Origin: Granulicella sp.
Lineage (GTDB): Bacteria > Acidobacteriota > Terriglobia > Terriglobales > Acidobacteriaceae
DNA length: 64,000 nt
Assembly (NCBI GenBank): GCA_027452215.1
Contig: DAIDGQ010000027.1
Span: forward strand, 1 to 64,000
Direction of reading: 5' to 3'
In this document: positions 41,382 to 50,697 of the stretch, piece after piece
How positions within the stretch are numbered: position 1 is the first letter of the stretch
How the letters are laid out: the number at the start of each line of letters is the position of its first letter
Translations under genes and position numbers: made by a program
Notes under the pieces: model-generated
The model's input: the letters and a program-made list of their open reading frames with translations, nothing else
What the model was told of the DNA's origin: nothing
Database searches by the model: none

Positions 41382-42500
41382 ATGTTCAAGATGAGGCTGA
41401 GGTGCCTTGGTGTTGCGCTGGGGTGTGTCGTCGGAATGCAGGCGCAGGCAAAGGTGGAGACGCAGGAGCCTGTGCAGCACGAGTATGTGATTAAGAACTT
41501 CAAGACTGAGAGCGGCGTGGTGCTCCCGGAGGCGAAGATCCTATACGGAACGTACGGAAAGCTGGATGCAGCGGGAGATAATGCGGTGCTGTTGCCGTCG
41601 CACTACATGGCGGAGATGCATGGGTATGGGTGGTTGATTGGGGAGGGAGGAATCGGGAAGGGCAAGGCGCTCGATCCGACAAAGTTGTTTCTCGTGACGA
41701 GCGAGTTATTTGGGAATGGGCGATCGAGTTCGCCGAGTAATACTCCGGAGCCGTTCCATGGGCCGAGGTTCCCCGTGATGACGATTCGGGACAATGTGAA
41801 CGCGGTACATCAGATGCTGACTGAGCAATTGGGGGTGAAGCACCTGAAGGCCGTGATCGGGTTTTCGATGGGCGCGCAGCAGGCATTTCAATGGGCAGTG
41901 AGCTATCCGGATTTTATGGACCGGATAGTAGCGACGAGTGGGACGGCGAAGACCTATGGGCACGGGATTGCCCGGAATGAGGGGCAAATCGCGGCGATCA
42001 CAGCGGATGAGAACTTCAAAGGCGGTGATTACACGGAGGAGCCGGCAAAAGGGATTAGTGCGTTTGGTATGGTGTGGGCTGCGTGGCTCTACTCGCAGGA
42101 GTGGTGGCGGCAGGAATTATGGAAGACCGAGGAACCGGCGGGAACCACGCTGGAGCAGGTCCTCGACCATTTTCGCTCGGGATTTATTCCGGGGGCGGAC
42201 GCAAATAATTTAATCCTGCAGATGCGGACCTGGGAAAAGAACGACGTAGGAGCGACTCCGGGATTTGGAGGAGATGAGAAGAAGGCCCTCCGGTCCATCA
42301 AAGCTCCGGTGCTGTATATGCCATCGGCCTCGGATTTGTATTTCCCGGTGACGGATGCTCAGTATGAGGCGCAGTTCATTCCGAATGTGACACTAATGCC
42401 GATACCGAGTTTGTGGGGACATCCAGCAGGTGCGGGAGCGAGTCCTGCGGACGAAAAGTTTTTGAATGAGCACATCGCGGCATTCATGACGGGAAAGTGA
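41382..42500 (+). CDS. Secreted MetX-like alpha/beta hydrolase
   Basis: The 372 aa protein starts with an export signal (residues 1-23, ending GMQAQA), then an alpha/beta-hydrolase core like homoserine O-acetyltransferase: ALDPTKLFLVTSELFGNG, GFSMGAQQAFQWAVSYPD with the nucleophile Ser, PSASDLYFP with Asp, and LWGHPAGAG with His. True MetX enzymes are cytoplasmic, so the signal peptide suggests another ester or acyl substrate in the periplasm. AAAGGG sits 5 nt before the ATG at 41382. It is followed by a convergent gene after 8 bp. Confidence 0.8.
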   Translation: MFKMRLRCLGVALGCVVGMQAQAKVETQEPVQHEYVIKNFKTESGVVLPEAKILYGTYGKLDAAGDNAVLLPSHYMAEMHGYGWLIGEGGIGKGKALDPTKLFLVTSELFGNGRSSSPSNTPEPFHGPRFPVMTIRDNVNAVHQMLTEQLGVKHLKAVIGFSMGAQQAFQWAVSYPDFMDRIVATSGTAKTYGHGIARNEGQIAAITADENFKGGDYTEEPAKGISAFGMVWAAWLYSQEWWRQELWKTEEPAGTTLEQVLDHFRSGFIPGADANNLILQMRTWEKNDVGATPGFGGDEKKALRSIKAPVLYMPSASDLYFPVTDAQYEAQFIPNVTLMPIPSLWGHPAGAGASPADEKFLNEHIAAFMTGK

Positions 42501-42508
42501 TGCGCCTG

Positions 42509-43732
42509 TCAGTTGACGTGCTTGCTTCGGCGGGACATGAAGTCCATGAGCAGATAATTGCCTAATGTTTGCGGAGTGGTGAAGTAGGCCTTGCCACGGC
42601 ACATCGCGGACATTTTCTGGACGAACTGAACCAGTTGGAAGTCATCGGCGAGCATGAACGTATTGATCATGATGCCTGCGCGTTTGCAGCGGCTTACTTC
42701 TTCCAGCGTTTCCTGAATAACGATGGGGTCTAGGCCGAAAGCGTTCTTGTAGATGCGTCCATCATCCATGGTGAGGGCGGACGGCTTGCCGTCGGTGATC
42801 ATCACGATCTGCTTCATGTCCTTGCCACTGCTTTTGAGGATGCGTTGCGCGACCCGCAGGCCTTCGCGGGTATTAGTGTAGTGGGGTCCGACTTTGACTC
42901 GAGGAAGTTGGGAGATGGGGATGTGCTCAGCGGAGTCGTGGAACAAGACGAGATCGATGGAGTCGCCGGGATACTGCGTTCGGATCAGATGGGCGAGCGC
43001 CATGGCCACTCGCTTGGCGGGAGTAAAGCGGTCTTCGCCGTAGAGGATCATGGAGTGCGAGCAGTCGAGCAGGACCACGGTCGCGCACGACGACTGGAAG
43101 TCGGCCTGCTGGACGTGGAGGTCCGAGTACTCAAGGTTCAGCAGGCCAGAGCCGTCGGGAGCTCCTTCGCGGGCGAAGACGCTGTTGAGCGTGGCGGTGA
43201 TGTCGAGGTTCAGAGAATCACCAAATTCGTAAAGCTTGGACGAGCCGTTGGTCTCAACCCCGGCAGCCTCGTACCGGGTGTCGTGACGCCCCAGGGACGA
43301 CTTGCCAATAGGGCCGAGGAGATCGCGGAGGGCTTTGTAGCCGAGGAAGTCCATGCCCTTGTCTGTGACTTCGAATCGGGCGCCGTCGTTACCCTGGCCA
43401 GCTTTCCCTTCGCCTTCGGAGGGCTCTTCGGCGTTAAGGTAGGCTTCGGCCTTCATGCGCTGGATGATCTTGTCGATGAGTTCTTCGACCTGCGCATCTT
43501 CAAGCTTTTCGAACTGCTCTTGGGATTCTTCGTCGAGGAGTTCACCGGACTCGAGCGCTTGGCGGATGGCCTCGCGCAGGCTCTCCATCGAGTCGTCCAT
43601 GTTCTGGTAGGGGGAGAACGGGTCCTGAAAGCCGGAGTCGAGCAGGAAGTCGGAGAGGGCCTGCATGAGGTCTTCGAGATCGAAGCTCGAGGAGAGGTCG
43701 CCGGTGAACTTTGTGTAACGAGTGAGTTTCAT
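42509..43732 (-). CDS. VWA-domain protein (ChlD/BatA-like)
   Basis: The 407 aa protein has an acidic helical N-terminal half (about 15-130) and a C-terminal von Willebrand factor A domain with the metal site DCSHS (D223, S225, S227), then a Thr in FTPAKR and ITDGKPSA. It has no signal peptide, so it is cytoplasmic. Such proteins work with MoxR/ChlI-type AAA+ ATPases, and one is encoded 5 kb away on the same strand (48906-50483). The target of the pair is unknown. Confidence 0.8.
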   Translation of the reverse strand: MKLTRYTKFTGDLSSSFDLEDLMQALSDFLLDSGFQDPFSPYQNMDDSMESLREAIRQALESGELLDEESQEQFEKLEDAQVEELIDKIIQRMKAEAYLNAEEPSEGEGKAGQGNDGARFEVTDKGMDFLGYKALRDLLGPIGKSSLGRHDTRYEAAGVETNGSSKLYEFGDSLNLDITATLNSVFAREGAPDGSGLLNLEYSDLHVQQADFQSSCATVVLLDCSHSMILYGEDRFTPAKRVAMALAHLIRTQYPGDSIDLVLFHDSAEHIPISQLPRVKVGPHYTNTREGLRVAQRILKSSGKDMKQIVMITDGKPSALTMDDGRIYKNAFGLDPIVIQETLEEVSRCKRAGIMINTFMLADDFQLVQFVQKMSAMCRGKAYFTTPQTLGNYLLMDFMSRRSKHVN

Positions 43733-43854
43733 TGAATTAGACCGAGACCTTGGACTCTACTTCAGATTAGACGTCCTGCAAAGTGGGAGGATTCCGGCGG
43801 TCAGGAAAGTTGATGAATAGGGCCTGGATGAGTGCGATTTAGATTGAGGGCTGG

Positions 43855-44670
43855 TCACTCCGCGGAGTGGTGGCCCCAGTCAAAGTGACGGCCAAGAATG
43901 CCCTTTACTATCAGGTGGTCGGTGCCCCCTGTGACATTGACTCCGACTCCGAAATTGATCTCCCATTTAGGACTTACATTGAGGTCGGAGGCGAGAAAGA
44001 TCTGCTGCTGCTGGTCATGAATCGAAACGGGGTTGAATATGGGGCCGGTTTGGCCGTAGTACTCAATTCCTGCCTGAACTTTCTTTGTAAAGTCGTAACC
44101 GATTTTGAGGTTAGGAGAAAAGACGACACCCTGATTGACGTCGGGGCCATGCCAGGCGCGGTCTAGGGTGGGGTTGAAGGCGATGTAGTAACGGCCGATT
44201 TGCTTGTCGACGATGGGGCGAAGTTCCCATGTCCAGGTGTCGGGGGAGAAGCGCGCGCGCTGGTAGCCGACCTCGTTGGAGATGGAGACACCGACGGGCC
44301 AGTGCCAAGAGTCGGGTACGCGGACGCGCGGGCGGATATGGTCGCCGACCCACTGATAGCCGAAGGCTGTCGAGTAGGTGGTGAAGACATAGAAGCCGAC
44401 TTCACTCCATTTGGTGACGCCCTCGGTGAGTTCGAGAGTCTCTCGACCCGCATGGTTGGTGGGGTAGGTGCCGTCGGCCGTGTACGGCGAACCCGGCAGC
44501 GGCCTGAAGCCGTCGATGGAGTAGTTGGAGTGGAGCTCCACCATGAGGGACTTGGGAGCGACAGTATCAGAGCCGTAAACCTGTATCTCATAGTTATCCT
44601 GCGCACGCAGGGGCGACGTGGCGAGGAGCGCAAGGAAGAGAGAGAAGGTCGCGAGATAAGTTATGCGCAT
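43855..44670 (-). CDS. Putative outer-membrane beta-barrel protein
   Basis: The 271 aa protein has a signal peptide (residues 1-23, cut near PLRAQ) and alternating polar/aromatic strands such as SEVGFYVFTTYSTAFGYQ and KVQAGIEYYGQTGPI, ending in a short aromatic/charged tail. It reads like a small transporter-type or YfaZ-like barrel, but I do not recognise the family. The 121 bp before it on the minus strand show no clear promoter. Confidence 0.65.
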   Translation of the reverse strand: MRITYLATFSLFLALLATSPLRAQDNYEIQVYGSDTVAPKSLMVELHSNYSIDGFRPLPGSPYTADGTYPTNHAGRETLELTEGVTKWSEVGFYVFTTYSTAFGYQWVGDHIRPRVRVPDSWHWPVGVSISNEVGYQRARFSPDTWTWELRPIVDKQIGRYYIAFNPTLDRAWHGPDVNQGVVFSPNLKIGYDFTKKVQAGIEYYGQTGPIFNPVSIHDQQQQIFLASDLNVSPKWEINFGVGVNVTGGTDHLIVKGILGRHFDWGHHSAE

Positions 44671-44791
44671 CGAGCTTTGATTTTAAAGTAGCCGGCACAA
44701 AGTTTCATGAACGGATGGTCATCGGTGTTCATCCAGCAGGAAACCACGCATTGGTGCTACAACGTCGGACCGCCTGCAGCATGTGATTGGT

Positions 44792-47700
44792 TCATTTTGT
44801 TGACTTCAGCAGGAGTTCGACCGCATGCTGGAGTTGGATGTCGGTGTCGGCTTCGGTTTCGCCGAGGGGCTGCTCGACTTCAATGTCGACGGGGCGGGGA
44901 TGCATTTCCATGTTTTGGCCACGCGTGTCTTGGATGCGGAATCCAGGGACACGGACCTGCGAGCCGTCGATGAGACGTTGGGCTCCCGTGAAGATAATCC
45001 ACCCGGCGGTGGGGACTCCGACGACCTGACCCAGTTGGAGGGTACGGTAGCCTTCGGTGAAGTCCTCTCCATCGGAGAGCGTGGACTCGTTGGTGACAAG
45101 GATGGTCGGAAGGCCTAGCGCTCGCTGTCCAAGGGCCTGACGGCTCGGTACGGGATCGGCTCCGCGAGGAGTCATGATCAGGTAGTTCTTGCGTGCAAAG
45201 ACGTCGATCACTCGGCCGTTCACATACCCTCCGTTGTTGTTGCGGACGTCGACGACAACACCTTTCCGTGACTCATTTTGAGCGTCGAGATCGAGATAGA
45301 GCTGGGTGAGATCAGAGTCTCCCATCGCGGCGAGGTGGACGTAACCGAGCTTGCCACCCGAGATGCGATCGACATAGGCGCGCTTCTGTTCGACCCACGC
45401 GTTGTAAAGGAGTCCACTCTCGACGGGTAGCGTGACGGGGCGGAGAACGGCGTCATGCTTCTTTGCGAGATCGCCCGCAGGGGCTACGGCCACGATGGTT
45501 CGTTTGCCTGCGAGTCCCGTAAGTAGGTCGTCGAGATTGGTGGTGGGCTCGATGGAGGTTCCGTCGATAGCGAGAAGATGGTCCCCGGGATGGATGGAGC
45601 CCTCGATGGCCGCCGGCCCGAGCGGAATCACCTCGCGCACGATGAGGCCGTGACCGGACTCGAAGGGTTCACGCTCAAAGCGCAGACCGAGACGCCCGAC
45701 TCGCTCAGGAGGCGGCGTCATGGCCGAGGTTCCGGAGTGGGAGGAGTTGAGCTCACCGATCAGCAGATTCTCGTCGCGGCGAAGCTCGACAGGATTGCGG
45801 GCACCGCGGATGTAAGGCTGCCACCGGTCGCGAAGGGCGGCCCAGTTGTGGCCATTGAAGTCGGCATCCCAGAAGCGGCGATCGAGAGTGCTCCAGAGTT
45901 CTTCAAAGACCACTTGCTTCTCATGGTCGAAGTCTATGTCCATGGACGCGTCGATTGCGACGGGTTTGGACACGTGAGACTCAAGAGTCAGGACGTGGAC
46001 GGTGCCGCTGGGGTTGAATCGGCCACCCTCACCGGAACCTCCTTCGAGGTAGTAGAGCTCCTTAGAGTCGGGGGTGAAGTGGTACGCGGCCTTGCTTCCG
46101 GCCGTGGTGGTAAGTTGATGGGCCACGGCAGGCTCTCGGGCTAACTCGTCAAGGGAGTACGAGTAGAGGTTGGGTTGATCGGCAGTCGTGGCGAGGAAGA
46201 TGAGGGTCTTACCGTCAGGGCTGATCACTGGCGCTTCAGCGTCGAGGCCAAGGGGAAGAACCGTCACGCGATCGCGGATTCCTTCGAAGACGATCTTCAC
46301 TGGCTCGGGCTTCTTGTCTGGCTTGGAGGAGGGCTTGGATTCTGCCGTCGTGGTGTCTGGAGATTTTTGCTGTGGGGTGTCGGGCGCTCCGGGAGTGGAT
46401 TGCTTGTTGAAGAGGTCGCGAAGCTTATCTTCCTGGAAGGCGGGCACGTGGGGAACGAGATCGACGCGGGCGATGCTGCCGGGTTCAGCTCGCTGAGTCG
46501 TGTCGAATAGGATGTATTTGCCGTCAGGAGACCACGCGATGTTCGAGCCGGTCTGGCCGTTGGCGAGGAAGGTGATGGGATGGTCCTCGCCACCCATTGC
46601 CTGGACGACGTGGATGTTAGCGAAAGCGTCGACGCCGTTAGAAACGAAGGCGAGCCACTGCGAGTCGGGCGACCAGGAGAGGCGGGTCTCGGAGAAGCCG
46701 GGCACGATGTGGGCGACGAGCGTATCGGCGAGCGTAGCGAGGGTAAGAACGTGGATCTCGTGGTTGTTGCGAAGGAAGGCGACGAGTTTTCCATCGGGCG
46801 AATAGGTGGGGTGAACGTCATAGCCGGTGCCGTGGGTGAGGTCTCGCTCCGTGTTGGTGGCGAAGCTATACTCATAGAGATTAGAGGCACCATTGCGCTC
46901 GCTGCGGTAGACGACGCGGGAGGAATCGGAGGACCAGTCCGGGTCGTATTCGGCGGCGTCGGTGTGTGTGAGTCGTTGCGCTTCGCCACCCTCCTTCGCG
47001 GGAGCGGCGAAGACCTCTCCGTGCCCGAGGACGGCGAGCTTCTTTCCGTCAGGCGCCAGAGCGAGGCCGTTCCAGCTGGTGAGCTGCAGGTGTGTACGTC
47101 CGAGGGAGCTCGGAGCTCCGAGCAGGTTGATGGCAACCTTGGCGGCTTTACCCGTCGCGGTATCGAGTTGCCAGATAGCGAAGTCTCGCTCGAAGACGAT
47201 GGAATGGCCGTCATAGGCGATCGTGGGCCAGAGGACCCGCCCATTCGTGAAGTGTGTGATCTGCTTTGGTATGTCGGACGAGAGATCGAGTTGCCAGATA
47301 TTTTCGGCACCGGATTTGTCTGACATGAAGTAGAGGGTCTTGCCGTTAGGCGACCACATGGGCCACGCATGCTTGGCGTCGCCAGCAAGTATGCGCTTAT
47401 AGCTAGGGCTCGCGATTGGACGAAGCCAGAGCTCGGTCTCGTCGATGTGAGAGTGGCCGTTGCGCCACCACTGGCTGGAGCTGATGCCTTTGGCGAGCAG
47501 AGCGATCTGTGTTCCGTCGGGCGAGGGAGCGGATTCGAACTCGTTGAGATAGCGCTCGCTACTGACCTCCAGGGGAGTGCCTCCGGTGCTGGAGACCCGG
47601 AAGATATCCCCCAGCCCCCCTACATCATTGGCGGAGGAGGTGAAGTAGAGCCACTTGCCGTCGCGGGACCAGGCGTCCAGATTGTCAGGCGCATCGGAAT

Positions 47701-48034
47701 ACGTGATGCGCTGTAGCTGGCCGCTAGCGAGGGTGAGCACGTAGATGTCCCCCGCGCCGGTGCGCGTCGAGACGAAGGCGAGCCGGGTGCCGTCGGGGGA
47801 GTAGAGAGGGCGCGACTCGTCAGCAGGGTCGGTGATGAGCAGCCGCGCATCGCCACCAGAGATGGGGACTGTCCATATGTCGCCCCCGGAGGCGAACGCA
47901 ATCTGTTTGCCGTCGGGGGAAAGCGCGGGTGTGGCGAGCGACGGCAGGCTCAGCTCGGCGCTCTGCGCTAGAAGCGAAGACAGAGGGGCGAGAGGAAGGG
48001 CGAACAGCAGGACTGCCACGAAGCGAGTGCGCAC
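44792..48034 (-). CDS. Tricorn-like protease (beta-propeller, PDZ, S41)
   Basis: The 1080 aa protein has a signal peptide (VRTRFVAVLLFALPLAPL), two TolB/tricorn beta-propeller regions (about 30-560) with repeated LSPDGK or SPDSQW blades, a spacer rich in Lys/Pro/Ser, a PDZ domain (about 745-830) and a C-terminal S41 protease core. Catalytic candidates are His in ELNSSHSGTS and Ser in ESTLSDGED, matching tricorn. The GTG at 48034 is chosen because it gives the signal peptide. It would degrade peptides outside the inner membrane. Unlike archaeal tricorn it is secreted. Confidence 0.88.
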   Translation of the reverse strand: MRTRFVAVLLFALPLAPLSSLLAQSAELSLPSLATPALSPDGKQIAFASGGDIWTVPISGGDARLLITDPADESRPLYSPDGTRLAFVSTRTGAGDIYVLTLASGQLQRITYSDAPDNLDAWSRDGKWLYFTSSANDVGGLGDIFRVSSTGGTPLEVSSERYLNEFESAPSPDGTQIALLAKGISSSQWWRNGHSHIDETELWLRPIASPSYKRILAGDAKHAWPMWSPNGKTLYFMSDKSGAENIWQLDLSSDIPKQITHFTNGRVLWPTIAYDGHSIVFERDFAIWQLDTATGKAAKVAINLLGAPSSLGRTHLQLTSWNGLALAPDGKKLAVLGHGEVFAAPAKEGGEAQRLTHTDAAEYDPDWSSDSSRVVYRSERNGASNLYEYSFATNTERDLTHGTGYDVHPTYSPDGKLVAFLRNNHEIHVLTLATLADTLVAHIVPGFSETRLSWSPDSQWLAFVSNGVDAFANIHVVQAMGGEDHPITFLANGQTGSNIAWSPDGKYILFDTTQRAEPGSIARVDLVPHVPAFQEDKLRDLFNKQSTPGAPDTPQQKSPDTTTAESKPSSKPDKKPEPVKIVFEGIRDRVTVLPLGLDAEAPVISPDGKTLIFLATTADQPNLYSYSLDELAREPAVAHQLTTTAGSKAAYHFTPDSKELYYLEGGSGEGGRFNPSGTVHVLTLESHVSKPVAIDASMDIDFDHEKQVVFEELWSTLDRRFWDADFNGHNWAALRDRWQPYIRGARNPVELRRDENLLIGELNSSHSGTSAMTPPPERVGRLGLRFEREPFESGHGLIVREVIPLGPAAIEGSIHPGDHLLAIDGTSIEPTTNLDDLLTGLAGKRTIVAVAPAGDLAKKHDAVLRPVTLPVESGLLYNAWVEQKRAYVDRISGGKLGYVHLAAMGDSDLTQLYLDLDAQNESRKGVVVDVRNNNGGYVNGRVIDVFARKNYLIMTPRGADPVPSRQALGQRALGLPTILVTNESTLSDGEDFTEGYRTLQLGQVVGVPTAGWIIFTGAQRLIDGSQVRVPGFRIQDTRGQNMEMHPRPVDIEVEQPLGETEADTDIQLQHAVELLLKSTK

Positions 48035-48118
48035 AGAGACCTCGGGTGTTGCATCAGGGAATATGTTGTAGACGAGTGTATCCGGAAGAAGGACGCACGT
48101 GGGTCGGATGCACGTACG

Positions 48119-48160
48119 AAAGCCCAATGCACCGCGGAGTTGAGCGAGGCATTGGGCTTT
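48119..48160 (-). terminator. Hairpin after the methyltransferase gene
   Basis: A perfect 12-bp stem AAAGCCCAATGC/GCATTGGGCTTT (48119-48130 with 48149-48160) and an 18-nt loop, 25 bp after the methyltransferase stop. The A/T ends suit termination in either direction; the loop is longer than usual. Confidence 0.65.
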
Positions 48161-48184
48161 GTGTGTCGAAGCAGTAAGCCGATT

Positions 48185-48856
48185 TTACGCGGGGCGCGTT
48201 CCGGCGAGAACAGCGAAGCGATTGTCCTTGAACCAGCAATCGGCGTCCGCGAAGCCAGCCTCTCGCATCCAGTCGAGCTGGTCTTCGACAGAGGCGCAGC
48301 GGTCGTCCTGCTGGCGGTAGAGGGAGTCCGCGATCTGATCGGGCGTCGCTCCGGCTTCGCGAACTTGCTGCAACCAGAGTTTCTGGTAGAGAGCGTCGAG
48401 GGCCGGGGTGGGACCGGCGACTTGTTCGGCATTCACGAAGGTGCCGCCCGGGCGGAGCGCACGGAAGATCTTGGCGAAGAGAGCCCGCTTGGCCTCATGG
48501 TCGATGTGATGAATCGAAAGTGCGGACACGATGGAGTCGTACGTGCCATCGATAGGCGCAGTCGTGTAATCGGTGACCTCGAACGTGACATTCGAATCGT
48601 TCGCGAAGCGGACGCGGGCCTTAGCCAGCATAGGTTCGGAGAGATCGGCTAGAACAATGTGGGCGCTCGGGTACCACTGGCGGACAAACTGCGAGAGGAG
48701 GCCGGTGCCGGCGCCGAGGTCGAGAATATTTTTGGCGTCGTGGGCGATGAGGTCAGTGGAGCGGCGATAGAACGCGTCGAAGCAGGGAATAAGCTTGGCG
48801 CGGTCAGCGTCGTAGGTCGGGGCTGTGATGTCGAAGATGGTTTGCGTAGCGGACAT
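48185..48856 (-). CDS. Class I SAM-dependent methyltransferase
   Basis: The 223 aa protein has the SAM motif NILDLGAGTGLLSQ, then VLADLSEPML, SALSIHHIDHEAK and RPGGTFVNAEQ, like Methyltransf_25/TrmR-type enzymes that act on small molecules. No substrate can be assigned from the sequence or its neighbours. It lies 49 bp downstream of the MoxR-like gene on the same strand and may share its transcript. Confidence 0.82.
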   Translation of the reverse strand: MSATQTIFDITAPTYDADRAKLIPCFDAFYRRSTDLIAHDAKNILDLGAGTGLLSQFVRQWYPSAHIVLADLSEPMLAKARVRFANDSNVTFEVTDYTTAPIDGTYDSIVSALSIHHIDHEAKRALFAKIFRALRPGGTFVNAEQVAGPTPALDALYQKLWLQQVREAGATPDQIADSLYRQQDDRCASVEDQLDWMREAGFADADCWFKDNRFAVLAGTRPA

Positions 48857-48905
48857 GGTATCTCTCTCGCTATATAGGATACAGCGTGATGGGCTTGCGG
48901 AGAGT

Positions 48906-50483
48906 TTAGTTGAAGCCGCGGCGGGTACGGTTGCGGGCTATGTCGTCCAGGTCGCGCTCCTGAAGGCGTTCGCGGGCTCGCTCCCCAGCGTTGGCGGCGT
49001 CTTCGTTCCGGCGACGCTTTTCTCCGGCAGTGAAGGTGCGGGCCTCTGAGCGCGAGATCTTCTTGTGCGCGGTCATGCCTTCGAGGAGGAACTCCGCGGC
49101 GGAGACGGCTACTTCGACGGGGGTACGCGAATTGATCTTCAGCGGCGAGAGTTTCTCCATCAGGCCCTGAATTGTTTTTAGCTCAGTGAACACCGATTGC
49201 GCGGGCTGTTTGTCGTTAAGCTCGACGGAACCGCCGAGGTTGAACCACTGCTCGATCTGCTGCGTGTTCGTGTCGGCAAAGTAAGTATCGTAGATGTTAG
49301 CGACGGACTGGCGTATGAGTTCGCGGATGACGATGTCGGCACCCTTCAGCTCCCCTTCATACTCGAGTTCGATCTTGCCGGTAATGCCGGGTAGCGCAGC
49401 AAAGATATCGCCAACGCGTGGAACGACGAGCGACTCGCCGTGGATGAGGGCGCGGCGTTCGGCATTCGAGACGACGAGCTCCATGGTGGATATCGGCAGC
49501 CGCTGCGATACGCCGCTGCGTTTGTCCACTTTCTTGTCCTCGCGCGCGACGAAGGCAACCTGCTCGACAATCTGGCGAATGTAGTGGGGGATCACGATGT
49601 TCTGGATAGCATCAGAGCCGGGCGCGTAGGAGCGGGCCGTCCAGGCTTCCTGCTCGGTTATGCTGATCGCCTCGTCGAGCGACTCCGGATAGTGGGTGCG
49701 AATCTCGCTCCCGATGCGGTCCTTGAGCGGTGTGACGATCTTGCCGCGCGCGGTATAGTCCTCGGGATTCGCGGAGAAGACGATCGCCACATCAAGCTCG
49801 AGGCGAATGGGGTAACCCTTAATCTGGACGTCGCCTTCCTGCATGATGTTGAAGAGCGCAACCTGAATCTTGCCGGCTAGGTCGGGGATTTCGTTGATCG
49901 CGAAGATGCCTCGATTGGCGCGGGGAAGAAGCCCATAATGCATCGTGAGCTCAGACCCGAGCTCATGCCCGGAGCGTGCTGCCTTGATAGGGTCGACGTC
50001 GCCGATAAGGTCGGCTACGGTGACGTCAGGGGTCGCGAGCTTTTCGACGTAGCGGTCGAAGGGCTTCATCCATGCAATGGGCGTGTCGTCCCCTAACGAC
50101 GCGATGAGGTCGCGGGAGAATTTGCTGAGAGGAGCGTAGGGATTGTCGCGGAGCTCAGAGCCGGCGACGTACGGGCAATAGGGATCGAGCAAAGTAGTAA
50201 GCGAGCGGAGGATGCGCGATTTGGCCTGGCCGCGCAGCCCAAGCAAAATGAAGTTGTGGCGCGAGAGGACGGCGTTGACCACTTGCGGGACGACCGTATC
50301 ATCGTAGCCGACTATGCCGGGGAAGAGGGACTCGCCTTCGCGAGATCCTCCGGGCGCGATCTCGCGCAGACGCGCGATGAGGTTGTCGCGGAGCTCGTCC
50401 TTGACGCTGCGTGCGACGCGTTCGGGAGTGTATTCAGAGGAACGTAGCTGACCTAGTGTGCGCGGGAGTTGAGTCTGCGGCAT
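48906..50483 (-). CDS. MoxR/ChlI-like AAA+ ATPase
   Basis: The 525 aa protein has an AAA+ core with Walker A GLRGQAKS (82-89) and a Walker B-like GIFAINEIPDL, then VFSANPEDYTARG with sensor residues, as in magnesium-chelatase I subunits and MoxR proteins. About 180 further residues form a helical C-terminus ending in Arg/Glu-rich sequence. Such ATPases remodel partner proteins or insert metals together with VWA proteins; a candidate partner is the VWA gene at 42509-43732. I see no chlorophyll or cobalamin genes. Confidence 0.83.
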   Translation of the reverse strand: MPQTQLPRTLGQLRSSEYTPERVARSVKDELRDNLIARLREIAPGGSREGESLFPGIVGYDDTVVPQVVNAVLSRHNFILLGLRGQAKSRILRSLTTLLDPYCPYVAGSELRDNPYAPLSKFSRDLIASLGDDTPIAWMKPFDRYVEKLATPDVTVADLIGDVDPIKAARSGHELGSELTMHYGLLPRANRGIFAINEIPDLAGKIQVALFNIMQEGDVQIKGYPIRLELDVAIVFSANPEDYTARGKIVTPLKDRIGSEIRTHYPESLDEAISITEQEAWTARSYAPGSDAIQNIVIPHYIRQIVEQVAFVAREDKKVDKRSGVSQRLPISTMELVVSNAERRALIHGESLVVPRVGDIFAALPGITGKIELEYEGELKGADIVIRELIRQSVANIYDTYFADTNTQQIEQWFNLGGSVELNDKQPAQSVFTELKTIQGLMEKLSPLKINSRTPVEVAVSAAEFLLEGMTAHKKISRSEARTFTAGEKRRRNEDAANAGERARERLQERDLDDIARNRTRRGFN

Positions 50484-50697
50484 CGTTCAAGTATAGATGT
50501 TTCGCCGGGATCGAGGATTCGGACCGGCTGAGAGTTGTGGCTATGCGAACGAAATCCAGTGTTCTCTCCACTTGGCACTAAATACGCTCACGGCTCCCTC
50601 AAGCGAAGGACGTTTGAGGAGAGGATATTGAATAGTGCGAGGTTGCGGCCCAGCAACGTTAGATTGGGCTGCATCCAACTCAGGAAGGAGGGATGGG

